Below are positions 1 to 9,041 of a stretch of DNA of 64,000 nt, one piece after another. Position 1 is the first letter of the stretch. Each line of letters opens with the position of its first letter. A program made the position numbers and the translations under genes. Below the pieces are notes generated by a model, which was not told where the DNA came from, made no database searches, and was given only the letters and a program-made list of their open reading frames with translations. The DNA is from Nitrospinota bacterium (GTDB lineage: Bacteria > Nitrospinota_A > UBA7883 > JACRGQ01): assembly GCA_029881495.1 (NCBI GenBank), contig JAOUMJ010000002.1, forward strand, positions 128,087 to 192,086, read 5' to 3'.

Positions 1-453
1 GTCCCTTTCGCGCTCATTGGAGCAGATGAAAAAATCCCCGGAGGAGATCTGCCTCTGCATTACTTCAATGCGGTTTGAGAAATAGGTGGACTTTTCGGCG
101 AGCCCCATCTCGTCGTGCGGGAGGTGTTCCATCTCCTCGAAGTAGAGGAGCGCCAGAAGGTCGACGGCAACCGGTTTGTTCCTTTTTTCGGCCATCTTCA
201 TCACGAGAGGGGCTGGCTGGTTCGTATAGACGGCATCCGCCCAGTTTACTACCTCATCTATCTCTTCCGGGCTGTGGTAGTTCACGCGGTCAATGGGGAA
301 CTTCTCCCTGTGCGTTTCCACAATGTACGGAGTGATAAGCCGGACGTTGAAGGTTTTTGAAAGCACTCTTGCGACCTCAAGTTGCCTTATGCCGAGGCCG
401 CCTATCTTTCCGGTTACAGGTTCGGTCCCGAAAACCGCTATTTTCTTAGTCAT
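1..453 (-). CDS. Glycosyltransferase, family 4-like, N-terminal part (runs off left edge)
   Basis: The reverse strand is open from ATG 453 to the window edge (151 codons). The product begins MTKKIAVFGTEPVTGKIGGL, followed by GIRQLEVARVLSK and a Rossmann-like first half with NWADAVYTNQPAPLVMKMAEK. A glycine-rich GGLG loop followed by an ELAR/QLEVAR helix is typical of the N-terminal domain of GT-B glycosyltransferases (GT4 type), where the loop faces the acceptor. The start overlaps the stop of the upstream GT-C/TPR gene by 8 bases, so the two are probably translationally coupled. The donor-binding C-terminal half lies outside the window, so substrate cannot be inferred. Class is fairly sure, role (cell-surface polysaccharide or glycolipid) is inference. 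Confidence 0.7.
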   Translation of the reverse strand, partial: MTKKIAVFGTEPVTGKIGGLGIRQLEVARVLSKTFNVRLITPYIVETHREKFPIDRVNYHSPEEIDEVVNWADAVYTNQPAPLVMKMAEKRNKPVAVDLLALLYFEEMEHLPHDEMGLAEKSTYFSNRIEVMQRQISSGDFFICSNERERD

Positions 454-2719
454 GGTCATTGTTTAAGGATATCTCTTTCAGCATTTGAGCGGCGGCGGCA
501 TGTCCTGGAAGAATTTTCAGGCATAGCCGGAGCATCGGTTCCCGTTTATTGGCGGGGGAAAGGCGGGCAAGGCGGAACCACGCGGCTCCGACAATCTCGT
601 TCTGTTTTCCATGCCTGGCCAATTCGTCGAAAAACTGATACGCTTCATCTTTTTTTCCGAATGTCTCCTGTTTCGAGGCGACGGCATATTTCAGGTTTTC
701 ATTGCCGGGATTTTCGTTAAGGAACGCAAGGAGGCGTTTAAGGATTTCATTCTCTTTCCGATTCTTCAGTTGCAAAAGATCGAGAACGAGACGGGTCTTA
801 AGCGCGTCGTCTCCGTCCTGCATTGTTAGTGCATTGTTGAAGAAATTTTCTGCTTCGTTAAGGGCGCCCATTGCCCTCGCGAGCGTTCCCCTGTAATAGG
901 CCAATTCCATGCTATTCCCAAATAATTGCTCCTCTTCATCGATCAGTTTTCCGGCAGTATCGGTCTCTTTTGAAAGAATCTTCTGTTTTGCCAGAAGGAG
1001 CCTTGCTCCACGGAAAGAACTTTTAACTTTCAGCAAATCGTCCAGGTAATGTACCGCTTCGCTGTGCCGTCCGGCAAGATCAAGCAGTGTGGAGAGGTAA
1101 AAAAGGCCGTCGACATCATATTTATTGATGCGGCAGAGTTTTTTGCCTTCCTTGATCGCCCTGCGTATCTCGCCCAAATGGAGGTCGGTTTTATCGATGC
1201 CGGGAACCATCTCCCCTTTTGTAAGTTTTTCCATCAGCTCAAGTTTCGTTTTCCAGTAAAAGGCCAGCGGACTCCTTTCATGAATGACCGAGTGAAACCG
1301 GTAGATTGGAAACCTGCAATATGCGGTTTTTATAAGTTCATATCTAAGACCTGTAAGTTCCTGAAGGAGTTCCATGTCGAGGTTTGGGAAAGTCTTTATA
1401 ATGTAAAGGGGCCTGTATTTGCTTATGCCGCCGATGACGGAGTCGAAATAGGTTGCCTTTATGCCTAGATCCCATGGACCTGTGGCGTAATGAATAAGCG
1501 CGTCGGTTGCCGGAAGGCCGGTGTAATAGTATAGCTGTGTAAAGTTTCCCCAAACGAAAATGCGTCCACGTTCATTTCGCATGCGGACCAGCCTTTTGAT
1601 CGCCTTGCCGAGCTTTGGAAGGTATATAAACTGGTCGAACTTCCTGTATTTGGAAAGGGTTTTCATTGCCCTGGGGTGACGGTAGTAAGGGAACTTTATC
1701 AGGAATATTATCAGGGCGGTACCGAATATAACCGCAAACGCCGCATCGGAAAAGAGAGAATCATGCGTGCGAAGGAAATCGAGCGACATGCCGGACGCAA
1801 CCGCCAGTATTGCGATCAAGGGGAGGTAATGATACCTCGAAAAGAATTTCTGCAACACTTGAGCAACGATGGCGGTTACTGTCAGGGATATATACCATAA
1901 CCAGTTATCGTTTTGATATGAAAGCGCAAGTGAAGGGATCCCCGCGAGCCACAGGGGGAGAGTGGACGTAAAAACATCAAAAAAGTCGGCGCGGATACTG
2001 CCGTACTTTTTCTTCAAATTTGCCATGGGGGCCGCGACAGCGATACGCACGGCTACGCCTGTTTTCCCTTCCTTGCCGAGGTATCCAAGTTGGTAGTCGA
2101 GATAGAAGGATATAATAATCGGAATACCTGTCCATAAGGCGAGCGAGTACGCATAGATATCGCCGTAGTAGTAAAGAGTAGATAATAGAAGAGGTAGTAC
2201 AAATATACCTGCCGTAAGTTTCATTATGCACATTGCGGCAAGAAACATTCCTGCATACGGTATATTCTCCGGGCTGTCCAGAAGCAATAAAACCGCAATG
2301 AGCAGTAGAGGTAGATAAAGCTGTTCGTTATTGAAGGAGTTCGTATAAAGAGAAGGCGAGGTGGCAAAATAGGCATATAGAAGACCGGCTACAAGAGAAG
2401 AGTCAGGATTGCTTGTCAGCTCGAAAACAAGCATTGCAACCGCCATGGATGTTGCCGAATGCGCCGCCATGAGCAAAAGCCTTATGCGAACGATTCCGAA
2501 CCTCGGGTCAGTGCCGTATATGGCGTCCTGGATCAGCATTTTCCACTGCGGGAAAAATGCAAAAACATCGCGTTGCCATTTTATTCCCCTGGAAGCAAAC
2601 GCCGCTCTGTAAGTATGGAAGGCGAAATCTTCATCCATCGGAAACCCAAGGAAGGGAATCCTGAATATGGCGGCAAACACGCCGACGATTATCAAGAAAG
2701 GCAAAAGATGCAAGTACAT
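446..2719 (-). CDS. Polytopic GT-C (ArnT/PMT-like) glycosyltransferase with C-terminal TPR region
   Basis: A 757-residue protein with about ten hydrophobic segments in residues 1-350. The first luminal loop carries PMDEDFAFHTY, an acidic pair placed as in GT-C enzymes (GT39/83), which use polyprenyl-linked sugars. Residues about 400-510 form a soluble periplasmic-type region with FVWGNFTQLYYYTGLPATDAL. From about 520 onward there are helical repeats of TPR type (LFYLSTLLDLAGRHSEAVHYLDDLL and later copies). Membrane GT plus TPR architecture is known in surface-glycan loci. It sits between tolB and a GT4-type gene and shares their strand. The specific sugar and acceptor cannot be read from sequence. 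Confidence 0.65.
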   Translation of the reverse strand: MYLHLLPFLIIVGVFAAIFRIPFLGFPMDEDFAFHTYRAAFASRGIKWQRDVFAFFPQWKMLIQDAIYGTDPRFGIVRIRLLLMAAHSATSMAVAMLVFELTSNPDSSLVAGLLYAYFATSPSLYTNSFNNEQLYLPLLLIAVLLLLDSPENIPYAGMFLAAMCIMKLTAGIFVLPLLLSTLYYYGDIYAYSLALWTGIPIIISFYLDYQLGYLGKEGKTGVAVRIAVAAPMANLKKKYGSIRADFFDVFTSTLPLWLAGIPSLALSYQNDNWLWYISLTVTAIVAQVLQKFFSRYHYLPLIAILAVASGMSLDFLRTHDSLFSDAAFAVIFGTALIIFLIKFPYYRHPRAMKTLSKYRKFDQFIYLPKLGKAIKRLVRMRNERGRIFVWGNFTQLYYYTGLPATDALIHYATGPWDLGIKATYFDSVIGGISKYRPLYIIKTFPNLDMELLQELTGLRYELIKTAYCRFPIYRFHSVIHERSPLAFYWKTKLELMEKLTKGEMVPGIDKTDLHLGEIRRAIKEGKKLCRINKYDVDGLFYLSTLLDLAGRHSEAVHYLDDLLKVKSSFRGARLLLAKQKILSKETDTAGKLIDEEEQLFGNSMELAYYRGTLARAMGALNEAENFFNNALTMQDGDDALKTRLVLDLLQLKNRKENEILKRLLAFLNENPGNENLKYAVASKQETFGKKDEAYQFFDELARHGKQNEIVGAAWFRLARLSPANKREPMLRLCLKILPGHAAAAQMLKEISLNNDHD

Positions 2720-2896
2720 TACAAATTAAATTCCGATTTCAAAATACTGAAATTCATAAATAAATCCCTATAACCAAACTAGTTTGTTCACTATACGTCG
2801 ATATGAATTCTGGCTTGGAAGACAGTATATTCCGGCTATTGCAGTAATTTCCAATTGTAAAATTATAAATGCCAAGGTGAGTAGTTTGGCAATTAT

Positions 2897-4252
2897 TTAA
2901 TCCCTGGTCTTTGGAGCCCATGCCGGCCCAAAAGCTTCTCCATTCAAAAAAGTGATTTGTGTCTGGTTTGTTCCGGTAGAGTTGCAGATAAATATCTGCT
3001 GAGTGCCGTTTCTTGTGCTTGTGAAAGCGATGTGCCTTCCATCGGGCGACCATGTGGGGGATTCGTTGCTCCCCTGGTAAATTGTCAGCTGTTTTTCAAA
3101 TCTACCGTCAACCCTTCTGACATGCAGGTTGAAATTGTTATCGAGTATTCCTGAAAAAGCGATCATATCCCCCCTCGGAGACCACGAAGGATCAGCGTTA
3201 TAGTTGCCTATATAAGTGAATCTCTCTTTTTTGTTGCCGTCCGCGTCCATTATATATATTTGCGGCGAACCGGAAATATCGGAAACGTACGCGATCTGTT
3301 TGCCGTCCGGTGAAAAGGTAGGGGAGGTTTCAATGGACCTTGTGGATGTTAGCCGGGAAAGGTTTTTCCCCTTGAAATCGACTGAAAAGAGATCGGAGTT
3401 TCCCCTGGTAGACATGGTGAATACTATTTTTTTACCGTCCGGCGACCAAGTGGCTGAGGTGTTAATCCCTATTTTCTTTGAAATAACGACATGTTCCCCT
3501 TTTTCAATATCCAGCATGTAGAGATCCGGATTGTTCTTGCGGTATGTCGTATACAGTATCCAGTTGGCCGACGGCGACCATGAAGGGAATAGCACTATGC
3601 TCTTGTCGTTCGTGAGCTGGGCGACATTGTGCCCGTCATAATCCGAAACGGCAAGCTCTTTGAACCCTTTTATCCTTGTTGTGAACGCAAGATTTGTTTC
3701 CGCGATGCCTCGTTCCCCGGAGAAGAGGTATACGATCTGGTCCGAAAATCTGTGAACCATTTTCCGAAAAACATTTGGAGTTCCCGTATATTTCGTGCCA
3801 GCGATCTGTTCCTTTCGCTCGACATCGTATACGCGCCCCTCGACAACTATTTCCTTGTTCTGGTTCGCATAATACTCTCCGTAAATTATTGCGTCCGCGC
3901 CCAGATCTTTCCATGCCTGCCAATCGGTTTTCCCCGATTTTATCTCCTTGTCAATGATGTCCTTGATCATCTGCTTGTTGTCAATTATCTCGAAATGTCC
4001 GCTGAAATTGAGGTCAAACGTGACGATCCTCTCGGCAATGACCCCCATTTTTTCAATGTCAGGGATAGCGTTTTCGGTGTTTCTGAGAGTGAAATTAAGA
4101 ATGGCGATCCTCACCGCGGAACCTCTCTGCCTCTCCACGTTTATGAATACTTCGGCGCTGTGGGCGAATCCACCGAACGGAATGAACGCCACAACAAAAA
4201 GGAGTATCGTTAATGCCGGTATCTTAATGTCTTGAAGTGATCTTAAAACCAA
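2897..4252 (-). CDS. tolB: Tol-Pal system beta-propeller protein TolB
   Basis: A 451-residue periplasmic protein of normal TolB length. After a signal peptide (hydrophobic stretch ending FGGFAHSAE) comes the N-terminal TolB domain (VRIAILNFTLRNTE, FSGHFEIIDNKQM) and then five to six PD40 propeller repeats of the form PSWSPxGxxIAFxS (for example TSATWSPDGKKIVFTM and ESPTWSPDGRHIAFTS). TolB links the inner-membrane TolQRA motor to Pal and peptidoglycan during outer-membrane constriction. The start at 4252 overlaps the end of tolA by 29 bases. No pal or ybgF gene follows, since a glycosyltransferase gene takes that place. Confidence 0.93.
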   Translation of the reverse strand: MVLRSLQDIKIPALTILLFVVAFIPFGGFAHSAEVFINVERQRGSAVRIAILNFTLRNTENAIPDIEKMGVIAERIVTFDLNFSGHFEIIDNKQMIKDIIDKEIKSGKTDWQAWKDLGADAIIYGEYYANQNKEIVVEGRVYDVERKEQIAGTKYTGTPNVFRKMVHRFSDQIVYLFSGERGIAETNLAFTTRIKGFKELAVSDYDGHNVAQLTNDKSIVLFPSWSPSANWILYTTYRKNNPDLYMLDIEKGEHVVISKKIGINTSATWSPDGKKIVFTMSTRGNSDLFSVDFKGKNLSRLTSTRSIETSPTFSPDGKQIAYVSDISGSPQIYIMDADGNKKERFTYIGNYNADPSWSPRGDMIAFSGILDNNFNLHVRRVDGRFEKQLTIYQGSNESPTWSPDGRHIAFTSTRNGTQQIFICNSTGTNQTQITFLNGEAFGPAWAPKTRD

Positions 4253-4961
4253 AATGAACCTCCAGAATATCTTCCTTGTAACCGGGCGGCAGCGGGGGGA
4301 AAGGTTCCGACATCTTTACCGCTTCAAGGGCGGATTTGTCGATAAATTCGTCGTTTGACGATTCTTCAACCTTGACGGCTTTCAACTTTCCATTCTTGTC
4401 TATTTGAAAATATATTAAAACCCTGATGGTGGAGCTGGAAAGCGTAGTTACCATCAACGTGTCCCAGTTCCCGTATATTTTAGTTTCCATCGCGATAAGG
4501 TACCACTCGTATGGAAACTTTTTAATATCTATGGTTCCGCCAGTCTTTTGTTTATTTAACTGCGCGGCGGCCGCTTCATCTTCCTTTTTTATCTCCTTTT
4601 CAACGCTCTTCTTCTCTACGGCATCAGCGGTCTTGGTGGATACTTTAGATTCAACAGGCGCTATCTGCTTGGAAGGTATTTTTGACTTGGAGGGAGCTTC
4701 AAATTTATCTGTTTTCCTGTTTGTTTTCTCCTTTACCAGAGTTGTAGTTGCCGTTGAAAGCGGGCCAGGATCTATTAAGTGTACCGCGTATGATTCCTGG
4801 GTGGGTTTCTTTATGAATGCCGGCTTGAAAAGGGATGCGATAATTACTGCAATGATGATTACAACATGCAACGAGAGGGAATATATGCAGGCCTTGATGA
4901 AGGTATCAATGCTGTCTGCCGGGCTTTTTCTGCGTAAAACAGGTTCGGTCTGCAGGTTCAT
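4224..4961 (-). CDS. tolA: TolA/TonB-type energy-transducing protein
   Basis: A 245-residue protein with one N-terminal membrane helix (about residues 28-48), a Lys/Glu/Ala-rich periplasmic linker (about 70-140) and a C-terminal TonB/TolA-type domain containing IRVLIYFQIDKNGKLKAVKVEESSNDEFID followed by ALEAVKMSEPFPPLPPGYKED. The domain form is closer to the TonB family fold, but the position directly after tolQ-tolR and before tolB indicates a TolA role, coupling proton-motive force to TolB/Pal. It lies 3 bases after tolR. A TonB-like C-terminus in a tol operon is common outside Gammaproteobacteria. Confidence 0.85.
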   Translation of the reverse strand: MNLQTEPVLRRKSPADSIDTFIKACIYSLSLHVVIIIAVIIASLFKPAFIKKPTQESYAVHLIDPGPLSTATTTLVKEKTNRKTDKFEAPSKSKIPSKQIAPVESKVSTKTADAVEKKSVEKEIKKEDEAAAAQLNKQKTGGTIDIKKFPYEWYLIAMETKIYGNWDTLMVTTLSSSTIRVLIYFQIDKNGKLKAVKVEESSNDEFIDKSALEAVKMSEPFPPLPPGYKEDILEVHFGFKITSRH

Positions 4962-4964
4962 AAC

Positions 4965-5384
4965 CTACCTCGTGACTGTAAGGGGCTCTGTTATCATGCC
5001 GAGGTTTACCACTCCGGCTCTCCTTACAGTTGCCATTACTTTTACAACATAGCCGTAAGGAAGAGCCTCATCGGCCTTCAGGAAAACATCCACTGACGGA
5101 TTTAGTCCGACGATGTCCTTCAGTTCCTTGCCTAGGTCTACAAGGCTGATAAGTTTGTCGTTGAAATAAATCTGCCTGTTCCTGTAGACGGCGATGGAAT
5201 ATTTCTCTTCCTTTATGATTGAATTCGAATCTACCTTGGGAAGTTTGATCTCCATTCCGTGCATGGCAAGCGGCGCCGTGACCATGAAGATTATAAGAAG
5301 CACAAGCATTACGTCTACGAACGGGGTCACGTTGATATCGGACATCACCGGGTGCGAGCGCTTGAATCTCCTGTGAAAACTCAT
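4965..5384 (-). CDS. tolR: Biopolymer transport protein TolR/ExbD
   Basis: A 139-residue protein with the ExbD/TolR pattern: a short cytoplasmic N-terminus, then one membrane helix that starts INVTPFVDVMLVLLIIFMVT. The Asp in FVDVML is the conserved proton-pathway residue. The periplasmic domain ends with DEALPYGYVVKVMATVRRAGV, the usual family C-terminal motif. It functions with TolQ as the proton-driven stator/rotor unit. Its start overlaps the tolQ stop by 4 bases (ATGA), indicating coupled translation. Confidence 0.93.
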   Translation of the reverse strand: MSFHRRFKRSHPVMSDINVTPFVDVMLVLLIIFMVTAPLAMHGMEIKLPKVDSNSIIKEEKYSIAVYRNRQIYFNDKLISLVDLGKELKDIVGLNPSVDVFLKADEALPYGYVVKVMATVRRAGVVNLGMITEPLTVTR

Positions 5385-6097
5385 CTTTTAACGAAATTTT
5401 TGTCGATGAGTGAAAGGAAGTCGAGGCTGAAGTTGTCCATCTCCGAGGCGAAAACCTTTATCCTGTGCGAGATGTAATTGTAGCCGATGACGGCAGGGAC
5501 TGCGGCGAGAAGCCCAGCGGCGGTGGCTATCAAGGCCTCCGCGATACCAGGGGCGACAACAGCGATGTTGGATGAGCCGGTAAGTCCGACGGACTGGAAC
5601 GCTTTCATGATCCCCCACACGGTCCCGAAAAGGCCGACAAATGGGGCAGTGGAGCCGGTAGTTGCCAGAAAAAACAGGAAGCGCTCCATACGGGTTATCT
5701 CCTCGGCCACAGCACGCTCCAGCGAGCGTCCGATACTGTCGAGCTTGTTCAGGAAAAAACGTTTGTCCCCTTCGGCGGATTCAATTCCGGATGCCTTGAA
5801 CTGGCTGGCGAATTCGGCATACCCCGCAAAAAATACTCTTGCCATGGGGCAGCTCTTCATTCCGCGTGATGTGTTATATATCGATTCCAGGCTCTTCTTT
5901 TTCGAGAATACGTTTACAAATTCGTTGGTTTCTTCCCTTATCCCTTTGAATGAAAAAATCTTGTAGATTATTATTGCCCAGGAAAAAACGGAGAATAGCA
6001 GCAAAAGAGTAAGTACCAGCATTCCAACAGGGCCGGAATTTACGACCATATCCGCTACGCTTCCGGTGTGTGTGGTGGTTATTGGTGCAGGGTTCAC
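5381..6097 (-). CDS. tolQ: Proton channel protein TolQ (MotA/TolQ/ExbB family)
   Basis: A 238-residue protein with the three-helix MotA/TolQ/ExbB layout: the first helix at about 25-50, then a cytoplasmic domain, then two helices containing TTGSTAPFVGLFGTVWGIMKAF and GIAEALIATAAGLLAAVPAVIGYN, the family signature. It forms the pentameric proton channel around TolR. GTG 6097 is chosen because a GGAGG Shine-Dalgarno lies just upstream on the minus strand. It is the first gene of the tolQ-tolR-tolA-tolB operon, behind a good promoter at 6124-6153. Confidence 0.93.
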   Translation of the reverse strand: MNPAPITTTHTGSVADMVVNSGPVGMLVLTLLLLFSVFSWAIIIYKIFSFKGIREETNEFVNVFSKKKSLESIYNTSRGMKSCPMARVFFAGYAEFASQFKASGIESAEGDKRFFLNKLDSIGRSLERAVAEEITRMERFLFFLATTGSTAPFVGLFGTVWGIMKAFQSVGLTGSSNIAVVAPGIAEALIATAAGLLAAVPAVIGYNYISHRIKVFASEMDNFSLDFLSLIDKNFVKR

Positions 6098-6123
6098 TTC
6101 AGCCTCCAGTTAATGCGAAATTC

Positions 6124-6153
6124 ATTATAAAAATAGATATTCTAATGTTTCAA
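6124..6153 (-). promoter_or_regulatory. Sigma-70-type promoter of the tol operon
   Basis: Read on the minus strand, the site is TTGAAA at 6153-6148, an 18-base spacer and TATAAT at 6129-6124. The -10 matches the consensus fully and the -35 matches in four of six positions. The predicted start of transcription near 6117 lies about 20 bases before the tolQ GTG, leaving room for the GGAGG ribosome site. Confidence 0.6.
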
Positions 6154-6214
6154 AGGATATTAGTCTATTCCCTTTTAAAGAGATAAGGGGCCCTCTCTTT
6201 AGTATCATGGAATC

Positions 6215-6466
6215 ATGATAGTTATCCTGCGGCTTATAATTGTCCTGATAATCCTCTGGCTTGCGCTCGGATTCCTCAAAAATATGGCGGTTAAACTACG
6301 CGAGATTCTAAAGAAAAGGGCGTATGGAAAAGGGGGGCAGATCGCCGACATGGTGAAGGATCCGGTCTGCGGTTCCTATGTGGCGGTTGAGCATGCAGTC
6401 AGGGTCACAAAAGACGGGGTCGAATACTATTTTTGTTCAAAGGAATGCAGTGAAAAATATTTGTGA
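6215..6466 (+). CDS. Membrane-anchored YHS/TRASH-type metal-binding protein
   Basis: An 83-residue protein with one N-terminal membrane helix (about residues 2-22), a basic stretch (KLREILKKRAYGKGG) and a C-terminal YHS/TRASH domain: DPVCGSYV, then VEYYFCSKECSEKYL. The cysteines at the DPVCG and FCSKEC motifs are the family's presumed metal ligands, and related domains bind copper or other soft metals. It stands alone and divergent from the tol operon. In a window with a copper enzyme of NosZ type a copper-handling role is attractive, but this is inference. Confidence 0.75.
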   Translation: MIVILRLIIVLIILWLALGFLKNMAVKLREILKKRAYGKGGQIADMVKDPVCGSYVAVEHAVRVTKDGVEYYFCSKECSEKYL

Positions 6467-6593
6467 TTTAGCAGAACATTTTTGAGTGTAAAATAGAGTC
6501 AACATTGGGAGGTCCGGTATTTGCCGGGAGGTCACCTTGTTATGTAGGTCTGTTTTTTTATTGCCGGCAGGATAAAGCTGGAAAGTTTTTGCA

Positions 6594-8369
6594 ATGAAAA
6601 TTCAAGTGGAACCGAGGCTCTCCTTTTCTGTTTTTCCTCTTCTCATCTTGTTCATTTCTATATTAGCAGTACCGAATTCCTCTTTCGCCAAGGAACAAAC
6701 CGTATCGAAAAACATGAAGCCGGACGAACACCTGATAATATCCGGGATGGTCGAGGATCCCCACGGCAAGCCGGTGCCGGAAGCGGTAGTCAGGATATTT
6801 ATAAATGGAAACGAGTATGGCGCCGGTGAGAGCGAAGGGGGAGTGATACATACATCCAACCAGGGTACTTTCCATATAGACCTTCCACTATACAAGGGGG
6901 AGGTTTACGATTCACAAATTGAACTCGAAATATCGAAAAACAGCTTCAGGAAAATCGAGAAATTCCATGTAAAAGATGTACAGATGGCTGGGAAGAGCGA
7001 TGACGAGAAACCCCGCTATCTGTTTGAGAAAACATTCCAAATGACTCATGACGCCGGCCCCGCGTACTTTATTGCGGCAATAATCCTGGTGCTTGTATAT
7101 ATTTTCATAGCCTTCGACATAATCCACAGAACCCTGGCCGCGATGCTTGGTGCTACGCTCCTCCTTTTCATCTCCTATACGCTTGGAACCTTCTTCCCGG
7201 AATATTTTGTCCTGTCATTCGAGAATGCGATAGGTTTTGTAGATTTCAACGTGATATTCCTCCTGATGGGGATGATGATAATTGTAGGGATCATGAAAGA
7301 GACCGGGATTTTCCAGTGGCTAGCCTACAAATCTTTTCAATATTCTAAAGGCTCGGTATTCGGCCTTACAGTGATCCTGATGGCAGTAACGGCAGTTACA
7401 TCGGCATTTCTCGACAATGTCACGACCATGCTCCTGCTGACCCCGGTGACAATTGAGATAGCCCTCGTTATCAATGTTAGCCCGGTCTCGCTCCTTATCC
7501 CTCTTGTCCTTGCCAGCAACATCGGCGGCACAGCAACATTGATAGGCGATCCACCGAACATAATGATCGGTTCCTATGCTCACCTTACCTTCAATGATTT
7601 CCTGATAAACCTCACACCTGTTGTAGTTATTGTTTTTGTGATTCAGGTAGTCATGATGAAGATCATTTACGGCAGGGAGTATGAGAAGGCGAGGATTGTC
7701 GATCTGGAACAGCTCACGGAAAGGCTTTCGAAAGAGTACCGGATAAGGGATAAAAGGCTCCTTTCGATTTCCGGGGTCATACTGGCCGGAGTCATCGCCC
7801 TTTTCATCGCACATGGTGCGCTTCATATGGAGCCGGGGATTGCCGCCATAACCGGCGCGGCCTTCCTTCTGCTCTTCAGCGGAGTGAACATTGTGCATCC
7901 GCTTGAAAAGGACGTTGAATGGTCCACCCTGATATTCTTTATAATGCTCTTCATAATAGTAGGCGCGTGCGAGGAGACCGGACTTATCCAGGCAATTGCC
8001 GACCAGGTAATAGTGATGTCGCAGGGTAGTCTGGTAATAGCAATAATTCTAGTTCTCTGGGTTTCGGCGATAACAAGCGCGCTTATCGATAACATTCCGT
8101 TTACCGCGACAATGTTGCCTGTCGTGGCTCACCTGACGCAGACATTGCCGGGTGCGGACTCCACCATCCTCTGGTGGGCATTGGCATTCGGAGCCTGTTT
8201 TGGCGGTAACGGCTCCTTGATAGGTGCCTCTGCGAACGTGGTAACCGCCGGACTCTCCGAAAAGGCGGGATACCCGATAAGTTTTCTCGGTTTTGCGAAG
8301 ATCGGATTTCCAGTAATGGTAATGTCGATGATAGTGGCAACCTTATGGCTTGTTTTCGTCGAGATGTAG
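6594..8369 (+). CDS. ArsB/NhaD-superfamily ion transporter with N-terminal Ig-like domain
   Basis: A 591-residue protein. A signal or anchor segment (about 10-32) leads to a periplasmic beta-sandwich of the carboxypeptidase-regulatory type (ISGMVEDPHGKPVPEAVVRI, residues about 49-140). About eleven membrane helices of the ion-transporter superfamily follow. Two inverted halves are visible: VTSAFLDNVTTMLLLTPVTI with NIGGTATLIGDPPNIMIG, and ITSALIDNIPFTATMLPVV with GGNGSLIGASANVV. This matches the ArsB/NhaD/P-protein family, Na+/H+ antiporters or oxyanion exporters. An Ig-like domain in front of the transporter is unusual and is reported separately. Ion specificity is unknown. Confidence 0.8.
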   Translation: MKIQVEPRLSFSVFPLLILFISILAVPNSSFAKEQTVSKNMKPDEHLIISGMVEDPHGKPVPEAVVRIFINGNEYGAGESEGGVIHTSNQGTFHIDLPLYKGEVYDSQIELEISKNSFRKIEKFHVKDVQMAGKSDDEKPRYLFEKTFQMTHDAGPAYFIAAIILVLVYIFIAFDIIHRTLAAMLGATLLLFISYTLGTFFPEYFVLSFENAIGFVDFNVIFLLMGMMIIVGIMKETGIFQWLAYKSFQYSKGSVFGLTVILMAVTAVTSAFLDNVTTMLLLTPVTIEIALVINVSPVSLLIPLVLASNIGGTATLIGDPPNIMIGSYAHLTFNDFLINLTPVVVIVFVIQVVMMKIIYGREYEKARIVDLEQLTERLSKEYRIRDKRLLSISGVILAGVIALFIAHGALHMEPGIAAITGAAFLLLFSGVNIVHPLEKDVEWSTLIFFIMLFIIVGACEETGLIQAIADQVIVMSQGSLVIAIILVLWVSAITSALIDNIPFTATMLPVVAHLTQTLPGADSTILWWALAFGACFGGNGSLIGASANVVTAGLSEKAGYPISFLGFAKIGFPVMVMSMIVATLWLVFVEM

Positions 8370-8379
8370 GGAGATAGAT

Positions 8380-8817
8380 GTGGTTTATAAGCATGTTGTC
8401 TGCATAGTGGACGGCTCGAAAGAGAGCGAAAAGGCGGAAACAAGAGCGGCTGAGATCGCCCGGGATAACGGAGCCGAACTCACCTACCTTTTTCTTGAGG
8501 ATACAGGCTTTCTCTCAAGGAGGGCTCCTCTCACAAAGGGGGGTGGTTCCCTTGAAAGGGGGATGGATAATATCGGGAGACTGCTCCTTGGCAAGGCCGG
8601 GGAGAGAGCCAGGAAGGTCGGAATTCCATGCCGTGAAGAGATATTGAAGGGGAATGAAACCAAAATGCTGATAGAAAAACTGCCGGAGATGAAAGCCGAC
8701 CTCCTTGTCGCGAGTATTGCGCACGCCGGTCTCCTTTTTGATATCGACAGGAACGATCTGGATACGAAAATTGAGGAAATACGGGAAAAGACTGGTGTGG
8801 ATACCCTCCTGTTCTGA
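8380..8817 (+). CDS. Universal stress protein (UspA family)
   Basis: A 145-residue single USP domain beginning MVYKHVVCIVDGSKESEKAE and containing the helix AETRAAEIARDNGAELTYL. The GTG at 8380 is preferred over an upstream in-frame ATG at 8350, because AGGGAG lies 6-7 bases before the GTG and the ATG would sit inside the transporter gene. The typical nucleotide-binding GxxGx9GS motif is not evident at the C-terminus (VDTLLF), so ATP binding is doubtful. It follows the transporter by 10 bases, so the two are probably co-transcribed and the USP may modulate it, as USP partners of transporters do. Confidence 0.75.
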   Translation: MVYKHVVCIVDGSKESEKAETRAAEIARDNGAELTYLFLEDTGFLSRRAPLTKGGGSLERGMDNIGRLLLGKAGERARKVGIPCREEILKGNETKMLIEKLPEMKADLLVASIAHAGLLFDIDRNDLDTKIEEIREKTGVDTLLF

Positions 8818-8929
8818 TTTTACGGCATGTTATAAACAGCTCATTTACCCCGTATCCGGTTTTTTTTTGCTCGGGGCAGATTTTTACTTGAAGTTATCTC
8901 ATTTCTTGATAGTATCTCTCCTTTAAATC

Positions 8930-8956
8930 TTGAGGGTGGCAATTACCGGATATAAT
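8930..8956 (+). promoter_or_regulatory. Candidate promoter of the atp operon
   Basis: A perfect TATAAT at 8951-8956 has a TTGAGG 15 bases upstream at 8930-8935. The spacing is short, so the -35 element is uncertain. The leader to the first atp gene would be about 80 bases. Confidence 0.4.
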
Positions 8957-9041
8957 GACGGAATCTGAAGGCAGACAAATAGGGGAAGCCGCCAGGTTAA
9001 TTTGCCGGGATTATTGATTTTATTAAAAGGCATATATTGGA

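Noticed and set aside
8847-8886. Terminator after the USP gene at 8.8 kb
   Set aside because: Only a 5-base CCCCG/CGGGG stem with a long T-rich loop; too weak to call.
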